DNA of 32,705 nt, from the NCBI GenBank assembly GCA_016185145.1, contig JACPOB010000034.1, positions 1 through 32,705 of the forward strand, given 5' to 3'. Within the stretch, counting starts at the first letter, position 1. The number at the start of each line of letters is the position of its first letter. Source of the DNA: Rhodospirillales bacterium (GTDB lineage: Bacteria; Pseudomonadota; Alphaproteobacteria; Reyranellales; Reyranellaceae). The notes beneath the pieces were generated by a model that saw nothing but the letters and a program-made list of their open reading frames with translations, was not told where the DNA came from and searched no databases. The translations under genes and the position numbers were made by a program. Below, piece by piece: positions 16,215 to 23,975 of this stretch.

Positions 16215-16697
16215 ATGGCGAAAGTCGGCGACAAGGTGCCCAGCGCCACGCTGCGCATGTTGGGCCCGGAAGGACCCAAAGCGGTCACCACCGAAGAGCT
16301 TTTCGCGCCCGGCAAGAAGGTGGTTGCCTTCGCCCTGCCGGGTGCGTTCACCCCCACTTGTTCAGCAAAGCACGTGCCCGGGTTCGTGGCCGAAGCAGAT
16401 AAGCTGAAGGCGAAAGGTGTCGACACCATCGCCTGCATTTCCGTCAACGACGCGTTCGTGATGGGTGCCTGGGGCAAGGACCAGAAGGCGGGCGACAAGG
16501 TCCTCATGCTGGGCGACGGCAATGCCGAATTCACCCAGGCGATGGGCCTCACCATGGACGGCTCGAAGTTCGGCCTGGGCACGCGCAGCCAGCGCTATGC
16601 CATGATCGTCGACGGCGGCGTCATCAAGGACCTGTTCGTCGAGAAGCCGGGCGCCTTCGAGGTGTCGACGGCCGAGAACGTCCTGAAGCATCTGTAG
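16215..16697 (+). CDS. Peroxiredoxin, Prx5 type
   Basis: A 160-residue thioredoxin-fold peroxidase. The active-site segment PGAFTPTCSAKHVPGF places the peroxidatic cysteine at C49, with T46 as helper and R124 or R127 (in GLGTRSQRY) as the arginine that polarises it. It reduces peroxides in the cytoplasm; C74 is the only other cysteine and may or may not resolve the sulfenic acid. TAAGGAG at 16200-16206 is a strong ribosome site for ATG 16215. The gene ends with a clear intrinsic terminator and appears monocistronic. Length and sequence fit the PMP20/Prx5 group, sometimes annotated as redoxin or AhpC/TSA family. Confidence 0.95.
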   Translation: MAKVGDKVPSATLRMLGPEGPKAVTTEELFAPGKKVVAFALPGAFTPTCSAKHVPGFVAEADKLKAKGVDTIACISVNDAFVMGAWGKDQKAGDKVLMLGDGNAEFTQAMGLTMDGSKFGLGTRSQRYAMIVDGGVIKDLFVEKPGAFEVSTAENVLKHL

Positions 16698-16731
16698 TCC
16701 GCTCCAGCCAAGCTGGGCGAGACAGGATCGA

Positions 16732-16762
16732 CGGCGGGGCCTTTGCCCCGCCGCTTTCTTTT
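16732..16762 (+). terminator. Intrinsic terminator of the peroxiredoxin gene
   Basis: A 9-bp perfect stem, CGGCGGGGC and GCCCCGCCG, with loop CTTT, is followed by CTTTCTTTT. It starts 35 bases after the peroxiredoxin stop. It is the clearest rho-independent terminator in the window and separates the gene from the phosphonate operon. Confidence 0.88.
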
Positions 16763-16780
16763 GGGGACAAGCGGCCGTCC

Positions 16781-16798
16781 CTTTCACAATAACTTCAT
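16781..16798 (+). promoter_or_regulatory. Candidate Pho box upstream of phnG
   Basis: CTTTCACAATAACTTCAT has two TTCA(C/T) cores 11 bases apart, the spacing of PhoB half-sites. It agrees with the E. coli Pho-box consensus at about 12 of 18 positions, so it is only a moderate match. Its place, 60 bases before the phnG start and just past a terminator, is where phosphate control of the C-P lyase operon would be expected. Confidence 0.45.
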
Positions 16799-16858
16799 CA
16801 ATCGCCAGCCATTCGGTAACGCGACCTTCGCATGGTCGGCGCTCCAACGAGCGTCGCC

Positions 16859-17332
16859 ATGCCACTTTCCTCATCCGCCGATGCCACCGCGCAAGCGCGT
16901 CGACAGCGGTGGCTCTCCGTTCTGGCCAAAGCACCCGTCGCGCGGCTTGCCGCGCTGTGGGACGGCCTTGGCCCTGTTCCCTCCTACGCCTTCCTGCGCC
17001 GACCCGAGACGGGGCTGGTCATGGTCAAGGGCCGCATCTCGGGCAGCGGCGCACCGTTCTGTGCCGGCGAGATGACGACGACCCGTGCCGCGGTGCGGCT
17101 CGAGAGTGGCGAGGTCGGCATCGGCTATGTCGGCGGACGCAGCGCGCGCCATGCCGAGATTGCCGCCGCCGTCGATGCCTTGGGCCAGCGCGCCGACTGG
17201 TGTGACCGTTTGGAGGCCGAGATCGTGGCGCCGCTCGAGGCCGAGGCCGACGCCCGTTGCCGGGCCGTCGCCGCCCGGGCCGCGGCGACCAAGGTCGATT
17301 TCTTCACCGTCGCCCGCGAGGCCAACTCATGA
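16859..17332 (+). CDS. phnG: C-P lyase subunit PhnG
   Basis: A 157-residue protein with the PhnG pattern: RQRWLSVLAKAP near the start, RISGSGAPFCAGEMTTTRAAVRL around 58-80 and GIGYVGGRSARHAEIAA around 86-102. PhnG is part of the PhnGHIJ core complex and is needed, with PhnH and PhnL, for PhnI to transfer phosphonate onto ribose triphosphate from ATP. ATG 16859 gives a protein of usual length; ATG 16832 in frame would add nine residues, and neither has a strong ribosome site. It opens the rightward phn operon. Its stop overlaps the phnH start as ATGA. Confidence 0.93.
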   Translation: MPLSSSADATAQARRQRWLSVLAKAPVARLAALWDGLGPVPSYAFLRRPETGLVMVKGRISGSGAPFCAGEMTTTRAAVRLESGEVGIGYVGGRSARHAEIAAAVDALGQRADWCDRLEAEIVAPLEAEADARCRAVAARAAATKVDFFTVAREANS

Positions 17333-17952
17333 GCAACGCTCATATGAGCAACGGGCACATCAGCGATCTCCGCACGCTGGCGCCGGGCCTTGCCGATCCG
17401 TCGCACGACGCCCAGCAGCTCTTCCGCGCCATCCTCGACGCCACGTCCCATCCCGGCCGCATCGTGTCGCTGCCCGCCGCACCGGCCGGACCAGGCAGCT
17501 TGAGCGCCGCCGCGACGGCCTATCTTTTGACCCTGGCCGATCGCGACACGCCGGTCTGGCTGGCAGCCGAGTTCGACCGGCCCGAGATCCGCGATTTCCT
17601 GCGCTTCCACGCCGGCGCGCCGATCGTGGCCCAACGCGCCGAAGCGGCCTTTGGCATGCTGGCCTCGGAGACACCGCAGCCCTTCGACGGCTTCAACCTC
17701 GGCACCGATGCCTATCCCGACCGCTCGGCCACGCTGATCGTGGAAGTGGCGGACCTCAGGGTTGGACCGCCGCGGCAATGGCATGGCCCGGGCATCGACC
17801 GCCGCGAAGCCGTGACCATCGCCGGCCTTTCCGACGATTTCTGGCAAGACTGGGCCGCCAACCACGGCCTGTTTCCCTGCGGTGTCGACATCGTCTTCAC
17901 CGCCGGCAGCGAGCTCTGCGCGCTGCCGCGCAGCATCGCCGTGGAGTGCTGA
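17329..17952 (+). CDS. phnH: C-P lyase subunit PhnH
   Basis: A 207-residue protein of the PhnH family, with LAPGLADPSHDAQQLFRAILDATSHPGRIV near the start and GFNLGTDAYPDRSATLIVEV in the middle. PhnH is a structural partner in the PhnGHIJ core of carbon-phosphorus lyase. It starts inside the phnG stop (ATGA). The first bases repeat ATGAGCAACG at 17329 and 17344, giving a second possible start five codons in; the conserved region begins after both. phnI follows after one base. Confidence 0.93.
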   Translation: MSNAHMSNGHISDLRTLAPGLADPSHDAQQLFRAILDATSHPGRIVSLPAAPAGPGSLSAAATAYLLTLADRDTPVWLAAEFDRPEIRDFLRFHAGAPIVAQRAEAAFGMLASETPQPFDGFNLGTDAYPDRSATLIVEVADLRVGPPRQWHGPGIDRREAVTIAGLSDDFWQDWAANHGLFPCGVDIVFTAGSELCALPRSIAVEC

Positions 17953-17953
17953 C

Positions 17954-19054
17954 ATGTACGTCGCAGTCAAAGGTGGCGAGACGGCCATCGCCAACTCCCT
18001 CGACCTGGTGGCCGACAAGCGGCGCGGCGACCGCGACATTGCCGAGCTTTCGCTGGAGCAGATCGACCAGCAGCTCGGGCTCGCCGTCGATCGCGTGATG
18101 ACCGAGGGCTCCTGCTACGACCGGTCTCTCGGCGCGCTCGCCGTCAAGCAGGCGCGCGGCGACCTGATCGAGGCGATCTTCCTCTTGCGCGCCTATCGCA
18201 CGACGCTGCCACGCTTCGGCGGATCGCTGCCGCTCGACACCTCGGCCATGGTGGCCGAGCGGCGCATCTCGTCGACCTTCAAGGACGTGCCGGGCGGCCA
18301 GGTGCTCGGGCCGACCTACGACTATACCCATCGCCTGCTCGACTTCTCGCTGATGGCCGCAGACGAGCGGCCGACCGCACCGACCGCGCCCACCGACAGC
18401 AATCGCACCGCCTTGCCGCGGGTCGGCGACATCCTCGAGCGCGAGGGCATGCTGGAACCGCCACCGCAGGCTTCGGCGTCCGAAGATTTGACGCGCCAGC
18501 CGCTGACCTTGCCGGCCAGCCGTCCAGTGCGCCTGCAGAACCTGGCTCGCGGCGACGAGGGCTTCCTGCTGGCGCTGGGCTACTCGACCCAGCGCGGCTA
18601 CGGCAACAACCATCCCTTCGTCGGCGAGATCCGCTACGGCCACGTGCCGGTTTCCTTCGTGCCCGAGGAGCTGGGCTTCGCCATCGAGATCGCCGACATC
18701 GACGTCACCGAGTGCGACATGGTCAACCAGTTCGCAGGCTCGCACGACGTGCCACCGCAGTTCACGCGCGGCTATGGACTGGCCTTCGGCCACAGCGAGC
18801 GCAAGGCCATGTCCATGGCGCTGGTCGATCGCGCGCTGCGCGCCGAGGAGCTCTCCGAAACGGCGACCTCGCCGGCACAGGACGAGGAGTTCGTGCTGGC
18901 CCATTCCGACAATGTCGAGGCCTCGGGCTTCGTGCAGCACCTGAAGCTGCCGCACTACGTCGATTTCCAGTCCGAGCTCGTGGTGGTGCGGACATTGCGC
19001 GCCGAGGTCGAGGCGCGCCGTCGACAGGCGGCGCTCGACCAGGCGGCGGAGTAA
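17954..19054 (+). CDS. phnI: C-P lyase subunit PhnI
   Basis: A 366-residue protein matching PhnI in length and sequence: MYVAVKGGETAIANSLDLV at the start, DRVMTEGSCYDRSLGALAVKQARGD at 49-73 and YSTQRGYGNNHPFVGEIRYG around 211-230. PhnI catalyses the first step of the pathway, replacing the adenine of MgATP with a phosphonate to give an alpha-D-ribose-1-phosphonate-5-triphosphate, with PhnG, PhnH and PhnL. The start follows the phnH stop after one base, and phnJ begins three bases after its stop. The region 140-190 is rich in Pro, Thr and Ala, as in a loop. Confidence 0.96.
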   Translation: MYVAVKGGETAIANSLDLVADKRRGDRDIAELSLEQIDQQLGLAVDRVMTEGSCYDRSLGALAVKQARGDLIEAIFLLRAYRTTLPRFGGSLPLDTSAMVAERRISSTFKDVPGGQVLGPTYDYTHRLLDFSLMAADERPTAPTAPTDSNRTALPRVGDILEREGMLEPPPQASASEDLTRQPLTLPASRPVRLQNLARGDEGFLLALGYSTQRGYGNNHPFVGEIRYGHVPVSFVPEELGFAIEIADIDVTECDMVNQFAGSHDVPPQFTRGYGLAFGHSERKAMSMALVDRALRAEELSETATSPAQDEEFVLAHSDNVEASGFVQHLKLPHYVDFQSELVVVRTLRAEVEARRRQAALDQAAE

Positions 19055-19057
19055 GCG

Positions 19058-19906
19058 ATGACGGACGGCGCTTACAACTACGCCTACCTCGACGAGCAGA
19101 CCAAGCGCATGATCCGCCGCGCCATCCTGAAGGCGGTGGCGGTGCCGGGCTATCAGGTGCCGTTCGGCGGACGCGAGATGCCGCTGCCCTACGGCTGGGG
19201 CACCGGCGGCATCCAGGTGACGGCCGCCATCATCGGCCGCGACGACACCCTGAAGGTGATCGACCAGGGCGCCGACGACACGACCAACGCCGTGTCGATC
19301 CGCCGCTTCTTCGCCCGGGTGGCCGAGGTTGCCACGACGACGCGGACCGAGGACGCCACCGTCATCCAGACGCGCCATCGCGTGCCGGAGACGCCGTTGC
19401 GCGAGGGCCAGATCCTGGTCTTCCAGGTGCCGATCCCCGAGCCGCTGCGCATGCTCGAGCCGCGCGAGACCGAGACCCGCACCCTGCACGCCCTCTCCGA
19501 GTACGGCGTCATGCAGGTCAGCCTCTACGAGAGCATCGCCAGGCACGGCCGCATCTCCAAGGCCTACAACTACCCGGTGATGGTGAACGGGCGCTACATC
19601 ATGAGCCCCTCGCCCATCCCGAAGTTCGACAATCCCAAGCTCGACCGCAGCCCCGCCCTGCAGCTCTACGGCGCGGGCCGCGAGAAGCGCATCTACGCCG
19701 TGCCGCCCTACACGCCGGTCAAGAGCCTCGACTTCGACGACCATCCGTTCGAGATCGAGACCTGGGACCAGTGCTGCGCCTTGTGCGGCTCCAAGGAAAG
19801 CTTTTTAGACGAGATGATCGTCGACGACGACGGCCAGCGCCTGTTCGTCTGTTCCGACAGCGACTATTGCGAGCGCCGGCGCACGCCGGCCGAGGCGGCA
19901 GAATGA
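19058..19906 (+). CDS. phnJ: Carbon-phosphorus lyase PhnJ (radical SAM catalytic subunit)
   Basis: A 282-residue protein, the catalytic C-P bond-breaking enzyme. It uses a [4Fe-4S] cluster and S-adenosylmethionine to split 5-phosphoribosyl-1-phosphonate into ribose 1,2-cyclic phosphate 5-phosphate and an alkane. The unusual cluster motif is intact: C240-x2-C243-x21-C265, followed by C271, the residue matching the essential C272 of E. coli PhnJ. All four lie one position earlier than in E. coli. A further cysteine, C239, is adjacent. The N-terminus YNYAYLDEQTKRMIRRAILKAVAVPGYQVPFGGREMP is typical. The stop overlaps phnK as ATGA. Confidence 0.98.
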   Translation: MTDGAYNYAYLDEQTKRMIRRAILKAVAVPGYQVPFGGREMPLPYGWGTGGIQVTAAIIGRDDTLKVIDQGADDTTNAVSIRRFFARVAEVATTTRTEDATVIQTRHRVPETPLREGQILVFQVPIPEPLRMLEPRETETRTLHALSEYGVMQVSLYESIARHGRISKAYNYPVMVNGRYIMSPSPIPKFDNPKLDRSPALQLYGAGREKRIYAVPPYTPVKSLDFDDHPFEIETWDQCCALCGSKESFLDEMIVDDDGQRLFVCSDSDYCERRRTPAEAAE

Positions 19907-20673
19907 AGCCGCTGCTTTCGACGCGCGGGCTCTCCAAGCGTTTCGGCGCGCGCGTCGCCTGCCGCGACGTCGACTTCGACCTGTGGCCCGGCGAAGTCCT
20001 GGGCATCGTGGGCGAATCCGGTTCGGGCAAGACGACGCTGCTGAACTGTCTCGCCGGCCGACTGACGCCGGACACCGGTTCCGTGACCTACGATTCGGTG
20101 GCCTACGGCGCGGTCGACGTGCATGACTTGAGCGAAGCCCGACGGCGGCTGCTGTCGCGCACCGAATGGGGCTTCGTGAACCAGGATGCGCGCGAAGGCC
20201 TGCGCATGGGCGTGAGCGCCGGCGCCAATATCGGCGAGCGGCTGATGGCCGTGGGCGCCCGCCACTACGGCGACATTCGGAGCACGGCGTCGGACTGGCT
20301 CGACCGCGTCGAGATCGAACGCGACCGGCTGGACGACCGGCCGACCACCTATTCCGGCGGCATGCGCCAGCGCCTGCAGATCGCCCGCAACCTGGTGAGC
20401 GAGCCGCGGCTGGTCTTCATGGACGAGCCGACCGGCGGCCTCGACGTCTCGGTGCAGGCCCGCATCCTCGACCTGCTGCGCAGCCTGGTGGGCAGCCTGC
20501 ACCTGTCGGCCGTCCTGGTGACGCACGATCTCGGCGTGGCGCGCCTGCTGACCCACCGCCTCATGGTGATGCAGGGCGGCGCCGTCGTCGAAGACGGCCT
20601 GACCGACCAGGTGCTGGACGATCCCCAGCACGCCTACACGCAGATGCTCGTGGCTTCGATCCTGCCGGTGTGA
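19903..20673 (+). CDS. phnK: C-P lyase-associated ATP-binding protein PhnK
   Basis: A 256-residue ABC-type ATPase: Walker A GESGSGKTT (37-45), Q-loop Q94, signature YSGGMRQR (150-157), Walker B LVFMDEP (170-176) and switch H208. PhnK is not a transporter component; it docks on PhnJ of the core complex and couples ATP use to its action. ATG 19903 overlaps the phnJ stop. The same frame stays open far upstream through phnJ and phnI, but that is a shadow. After the stop, 96 bases containing a palindromic repeat precede phnL, breaking the run of overlapping genes. Confidence 0.96.
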   Translation: MKPLLSTRGLSKRFGARVACRDVDFDLWPGEVLGIVGESGSGKTTLLNCLAGRLTPDTGSVTYDSVAYGAVDVHDLSEARRRLLSRTEWGFVNQDAREGLRMGVSAGANIGERLMAVGARHYGDIRSTASDWLDRVEIERDRLDDRPTTYSGGMRQRLQIARNLVSEPRLVFMDEPTGGLDVSVQARILDLLRSLVGSLHLSAVLVTHDLGVARLLTHRLMVMQGGAVVEDGLTDQVLDDPQHAYTQMLVASILPV

Positions 20674-20700
20674 TGATGGAACAGATGCGTTCTTCATATT

Positions 20701-20760
20701 CGGACCGCGGGCGTCCCGCCCGCCTCATGACTCATGAGCGGGCGGGACGCCCGCGGTCCG
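20701..20760. repeat. Palindromic repeat, copy 1, between phnK and phnL
   Basis: Two perfect 23-base arms (20701-20723 and 20738-20760; tips CGGACCGCGGG and CCCGCGGTCCG) surround CTCATGACTCATGA. Related copies lie at 22610-22687 and 27796-27864, sharing GGACCGCG tips and a TCATGA centre while the inner stem bases differ and stay paired. It ends 9 bases before the phnL start and may affect mRNA stability or phnL translation. Confidence 0.8.
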
Positions 20761-20769
20761 GATAAGACC

Positions 20770-21453
20770 ATGAGCTCCGTCCTCAAGGTCGCCGGCCTCA
20801 CGAAATCCTTCATCGTCCACGCCCACGGCGACCTCGCCCTGCCGGTGCTGCGCGACGTCGCGCTCGCCGTGTCGCCGGGCGAGTGCCTCGCCCTGGTCGG
20901 CCCGTCGGGCGCCGGCAAGAGCACGCTGTTGCGCTCGCTCTACGGCAACTACCGCGCCGACGCGGGCTCGATCCGCGTCCATCACGACCATGCCTGGACC
21001 GAGCTTGTCGGCGCCGAGCCGCGCACCGTGCTCGACGTGCGCCGCCGCACCATGGGCTTTGTCAGCCAGTTCCTGCGCGTGATCCCGCGCGTCGCCACCG
21101 TCGACGTCGTGGCCGAGCCCTTGCTGCGGCTGGGCGCCGATCCGTCCGAGGCGCGCGATCGCGCCGAATTCCTGCTCGCCCTGCTCAACATCCCGCAACA
21201 CCTGTGGCCGTTGCCGCCGGCCACCTTCTCGGGCGGCGAGCAGCAGCGCGTCAACATCGCCCGCTCGCTGATCGTCGACTACCCGATCCTGCTGCTCGAC
21301 GAGCCGACCGCCTCGCTCGACGCAGGCAACCGCGACCGCGTTGTCGAGCTGATCGGGCAGCGTCGCGATGCCGGGTGCGCCCTGGTCGGCATCTTCCACG
21401 ATATCGGTGTGCGCGAGCTTCTGGCCAATCGAGTGTTCGAGGTTTTTCCATGA
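20770..21453 (+). CDS. phnL: C-P lyase pathway ATP-binding protein PhnL
   Basis: A 227-residue ABC-type ATPase with Walker A GPSGAGKST (44-52), signature FSGGEQQR (153-160), Walker B ILLLDEP (173-179) and H210. PhnL is required along with PhnG and PhnH for PhnI-dependent formation of ribosyl-phosphonate triphosphate. ATG 20770 starts MSSVLKVAGLTKSF, which fits the family. An in-frame ATG at 20734 would start inside the palindrome and add 12 residues unlike the family. The ribosome site is poor and adjoins the hairpin. The stop overlaps phnM as ATGA. Confidence 0.95.
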   Translation: MSSVLKVAGLTKSFIVHAHGDLALPVLRDVALAVSPGECLALVGPSGAGKSTLLRSLYGNYRADAGSIRVHHDHAWTELVGAEPRTVLDVRRRTMGFVSQFLRVIPRVATVDVVAEPLLRLGADPSEARDRAEFLLALLNIPQHLWPLPPATFSGGEQQRVNIARSLIVDYPILLLDEPTASLDAGNRDRVVELIGQRRDAGCALVGIFHDIGVRELLANRVFEVFP

Positions 21454-22607
21454 GCAACGCCAAAGGCAGCGAACAGATCTTCACCAACGGCCGCATCGTC
21501 ACGCGCGATGCCGAGTTCGACGGCACCGTCGTCGTGCGTGACGGGCTGATCGTCGAGGTGGCGCCCGGCCGCTCCGCCTGCGCCACCGCTCTCGATCTCG
21601 AAGGCGACTACCTGGTGCCCGGCCTGGTCGAGCTGCACACCGACAACATGGAGAAGCACTTCGCGCCGCGGCCCGGCGTGCAATGGCCGAGCCTCGCCGC
21701 CGTCATGGCGCACGACACCCAGATCGCCGCCGCGGGCATCACCACGGTGTTCGATTCCCTGTCGCTGGGCGACGTGCGCGGCGACACCGACCGCGTCAAG
21801 AACCGCGCCCGCATGGTCGAGGCGATCTGCGCGGTGAGCGAGCGTCGCCTGTCGCGCGCCGAGCATCGGCTGCACCTGCGTTGCGAGATCACGCCCGACG
21901 ATGCCGTCGAGGCCGTCGACCGCTGGATCGACCTGCCGCTGGTCGGCCTGATCTCGATCAACGATCACACGCCGGGCCAGCGCCAGTTCCTCGATCCGGA
22001 CAAGCTCAAGCAGTACTACATGGGCAAGTACGCCATGACCGAGGAGCAGTTCACGGTCTTCCACGACCGCGCCGTCGAGCTGCACAACCGCAATGCCGCG
22101 AAGCATCGCCGCGAGATCGTGGCCCGGGCCCAGGCCCGCGCCCTGCCGCTGGCCAGTCACGACGATGCCACCCGCGCCCACGTCGCCGAGGCGGTCGAGC
22201 ACGGCATGACCATCGCCGAGTTCCCGACCACGCGCGAGGCGGCCGAAGCCTCGCGCGAGGGCGGCCTCGCCGTGCTGGTCGGCGCGCCCAACCTGGTGCT
22301 GGGCGGCTCGCACTCCGGCAACATCGCCGCCCTCGACCTGCTGCGCGACCGACACGCCGACATCCTGTCGTCGGACTATGTACCGGCCAGCCTGATGGAG
22401 AGCCTCTTCAAGCTGCCCGCGGCCGGCATCGGCATCTCGCTGCCCGAGGCGGTACGGCTCGCCTCGCTTACTCCCGCCAAGGCGGTCGGCCTCGGCGACC
22501 GCGGCGAGATCGCCGCCGACCGCCGCGCCGACTTCGTGCGCGTGCGCCATCACGACGAGGCGCCGATGGTCCGCGCCGTTTGGCGCGAAGGCGAGCGGGT
22601 GGTCTGA
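21450..22607 (+). CDS. phnM: Ribosyl-phosphonate triphosphate diphosphatase PhnM
   Basis: A 385-residue metal-dependent hydrolase of the amidohydrolase superfamily. It removes pyrophosphate from alpha-D-ribose-1-phosphonate-5-triphosphate to give the PhnJ substrate. Metal-binding landmarks are visible: ELHTDNMEKHF (H63, D65, E68, H70), LHLRCE (H142), SHDDAT (H237, D238) and SSDYVP (D309). ISINDHTPGQRQF is also typical. It starts inside the phnL stop (ATGA at 21450-21453). A palindromic repeat begins 2 bases after its stop. Confidence 0.96.
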   Translation: MSNAKGSEQIFTNGRIVTRDAEFDGTVVVRDGLIVEVAPGRSACATALDLEGDYLVPGLVELHTDNMEKHFAPRPGVQWPSLAAVMAHDTQIAAAGITTVFDSLSLGDVRGDTDRVKNRARMVEAICAVSERRLSRAEHRLHLRCEITPDDAVEAVDRWIDLPLVGLISINDHTPGQRQFLDPDKLKQYYMGKYAMTEEQFTVFHDRAVELHNRNAAKHRREIVARAQARALPLASHDDATRAHVAEAVEHGMTIAEFPTTREAAEASREGGLAVLVGAPNLVLGGSHSGNIAALDLLRDRHADILSSDYVPASLMESLFKLPAAGIGISLPEAVRLASLTPAKAVGLGDRGEIAADRRADFVRVRHHDEAPMVRAVWREGERVV

Positions 22608-22609
22608 GC

Positions 22610-22687
22610 CATGGTCTTCCGGACCGCGCGCTTCCAGCGCGCTCACGATCATGAGCGCGCAGGATGCGCGCGGTCCAGAAGACCATG
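22610..22687. repeat. Palindromic repeat, copy 2, between phnM and phnN
   Basis: Outer arms CATGGTCTTC (22610-22619) and GAAGACCATG (22678-22687) are perfect; inner arms GGACCGCGCGC / GCGCGCGGTCC and GCGCGCTCA / TGAGCGCGC continue with a few mismatches around CGAT. It fills the gap between phnM and phnN, and the phnN start codon is part of the right outer arm. Confidence 0.8.
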
Positions 22688-23260
22688 AACGCCCCCCTCG
22701 TCTACGTCATGGGGCCGTCCGGCGCGGGCAAGGACTCGGTGCTCGATCGCGCCCGCGCCATGCTGTCGGTCGATGCGCCGATCGCCTTCGCCCACCGCTA
22801 CATCACGCGGCCTGCCAATGTCGGCGGCGAGAACCACGTGGCGTTGAGCCGCGCCGAGTTCGCCCTGCGACGCGCGCACGGGCTGTTCGCCTTCCACTGG
22901 CACGCCCACGGCAACGACTACGGCATCGGTCGGGAGATCGAGACGTGGCGCGCCGGCGGCCTCACCGTGGTGGTGAGCGGCTCGCGCGAGCACTACGAAA
23001 AGGTGGTGGGCAGCGATCCCGACCTGCATCCCGTGCTGATCACGGCCGCCCTCGACAAGCTGCGGCAAAGGCTGAGCGACCGCGGGCGCGAGAATGCCGC
23101 CGCAGCGGCAAGTCGGCTGGCCCGCAGCGACGCCTACGCGGTGAACGATTCGCGGCTGGTCACCATCGTCAACGACGGCGAACTCGATGCCGCCGCGGAA
23201 GCGTTCGTCAGGCTGCTCGCCACACTTCGCTACTCACCCGGCGTCCGCCGCCGAGCGTGA
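22685..23260 (+). CDS. phnN: Ribose 1,5-bisphosphokinase PhnN
   Basis: A 191-residue P-loop kinase related to guanylate kinase, with Walker A GPSGAGKDS (10-18), AHRYITRP and LFAFHWHAHGNDYGI. It phosphorylates ribose 1,5-bisphosphate to PRPP, the final step that returns the phosphonate-derived phosphate and ribose to nucleotide metabolism. ATG 22685 sits in the arm of palindrome copy 2, and no good ribosome site is seen. Its last 53 coding bases overlap the end of the leftward DUF1045 gene, so the two phn operons meet here. Confidence 0.94.
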   Translation: MNAPLVYVMGPSGAGKDSVLDRARAMLSVDAPIAFAHRYITRPANVGGENHVALSRAEFALRRAHGLFAFHWHAHGNDYGIGREIETWRAGGLTVVVSGSREHYEKVVGSDPDLHPVLITAALDKLRQRLSDRGRENAAAAASRLARSDAYAVNDSRLVTIVNDGELDAAAEAFVRLLATLRYSPGVRRRA

Positions 23261-23975
23261 AGCGCGCGAGCGCGGTGAACGGCCGTCCGGCCGCAGGCTG
23301 GCGGAACACGCAGAGATCGCGCACCGACAGCGGCCGGTCGATGAAACCCATGAACTGGCGGCGCAGCAGATCGGTGATCACCGACCGCTCGCCCTCGTCG
23401 GAGAGACGCCCCGTCAGGGAGAGATGGAAGCGCCATTCCTCGAGCACGTAGGGATAGCCCCAGCGCAGCAGCAGCTCGTCCTGGCGCGGCGACAGGCCGG
23501 CGGCCCGGCGGCGCGCCAGTTCGGCTTCGTCGGCGGGCTGACGGAATTCGTCGAACTCGATGACGCAGCTGTCGGCGAGATCCTGCAGCTCGACCGACGG
23601 CTGGCTGGGCACCAGCGCCATGAAGCCCGACAGGCAGGTGAGCGTCATCGACGGCACGACGACCGACCGTCGACCGGCGGCGAAACTGCCCACCGCCTCC
23701 AGCAGGTCGCGCTCGCTGAAACCCTCGGCGAGCGCGATCGGCGCCTTCAGCGTGCCGTGGAAGCCGTAGAGCCGCGGATCGGCGGTGATCTCTGCCAGGC
23801 GTTCGGCGGTGAACGCCGACACCGCCTTGAGCGGACGGCTCTGACCGGTCTCGGCGTTGCGGCCGAGCCATTGGCTGGCGGCAACCGCCAGCCCCTCCTC
23901 GGCTCGAGGGGCGTAATACAGCGCATAGCGCGCGACGGGGGCGGGGACGGACACGGACTCGGACTCTACGCTCAA
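23208..23975 (-). CDS. DUF1045 phosphonate-operon protein, 2H phosphoesterase-like
   Basis: A 255-residue protein of the DUF1045 family, often found beside C-P lyase genes. It has two H-x-(T/S) motifs, H73-G-T75 in YGFHGTLKAP and H184-L-S186 in WRFHLSLTGR, which define the 2H phosphoesterase superfamily acting on cyclic phosphates. No phnP is seen in the window, so it may open 5-phosphoribosyl 1,2-cyclic phosphate; that is inference. The start is probably TTG 23975: its TTGA overlaps the phnE stop, as ATGA does elsewhere, and GGAG lies 8 bases upstream. No ATG is available near the conserved N-terminus. It is the last gene of phnCDEE-DUF1045 and overlaps phnN by 53 bases. Confidence 0.88.
   Translation of the reverse strand: MSVESESVSVPAPVARYALYYAPRAEEGLAVAASQWLGRNAETGQSRPLKAVSAFTAERLAEITADPRLYGFHGTLKAPIALAEGFSERDLLEAVGSFAAGRRSVVVPSMTLTCLSGFMALVPSQPSVELQDLADSCVIEFDEFRQPADEAELARRRAAGLSPRQDELLLRWGYPYVLEEWRFHLSLTGRLSDEGERSVITDLLRRQFMGFIDRPLSVRDLCVFRQPAAGRPFTALARFTLGGGRRVSSEVWRAA

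Noticed and set aside
17897..19744. Open frame of 615 codons on the - strand across phnI and phnJ
   Set aside because: Composition is typical of an antisense shadow in GC-rich DNA; phnI and phnJ carry all family motifs on the + strand.
18712..20673. Possible fusion of PhnK with a long N-terminal extension
   Set aside because: The frame stays open upstream only as a shadow of phnI and phnJ; the ATPase begins at ATG 19903 with an ATGA overlap like its neighbours.
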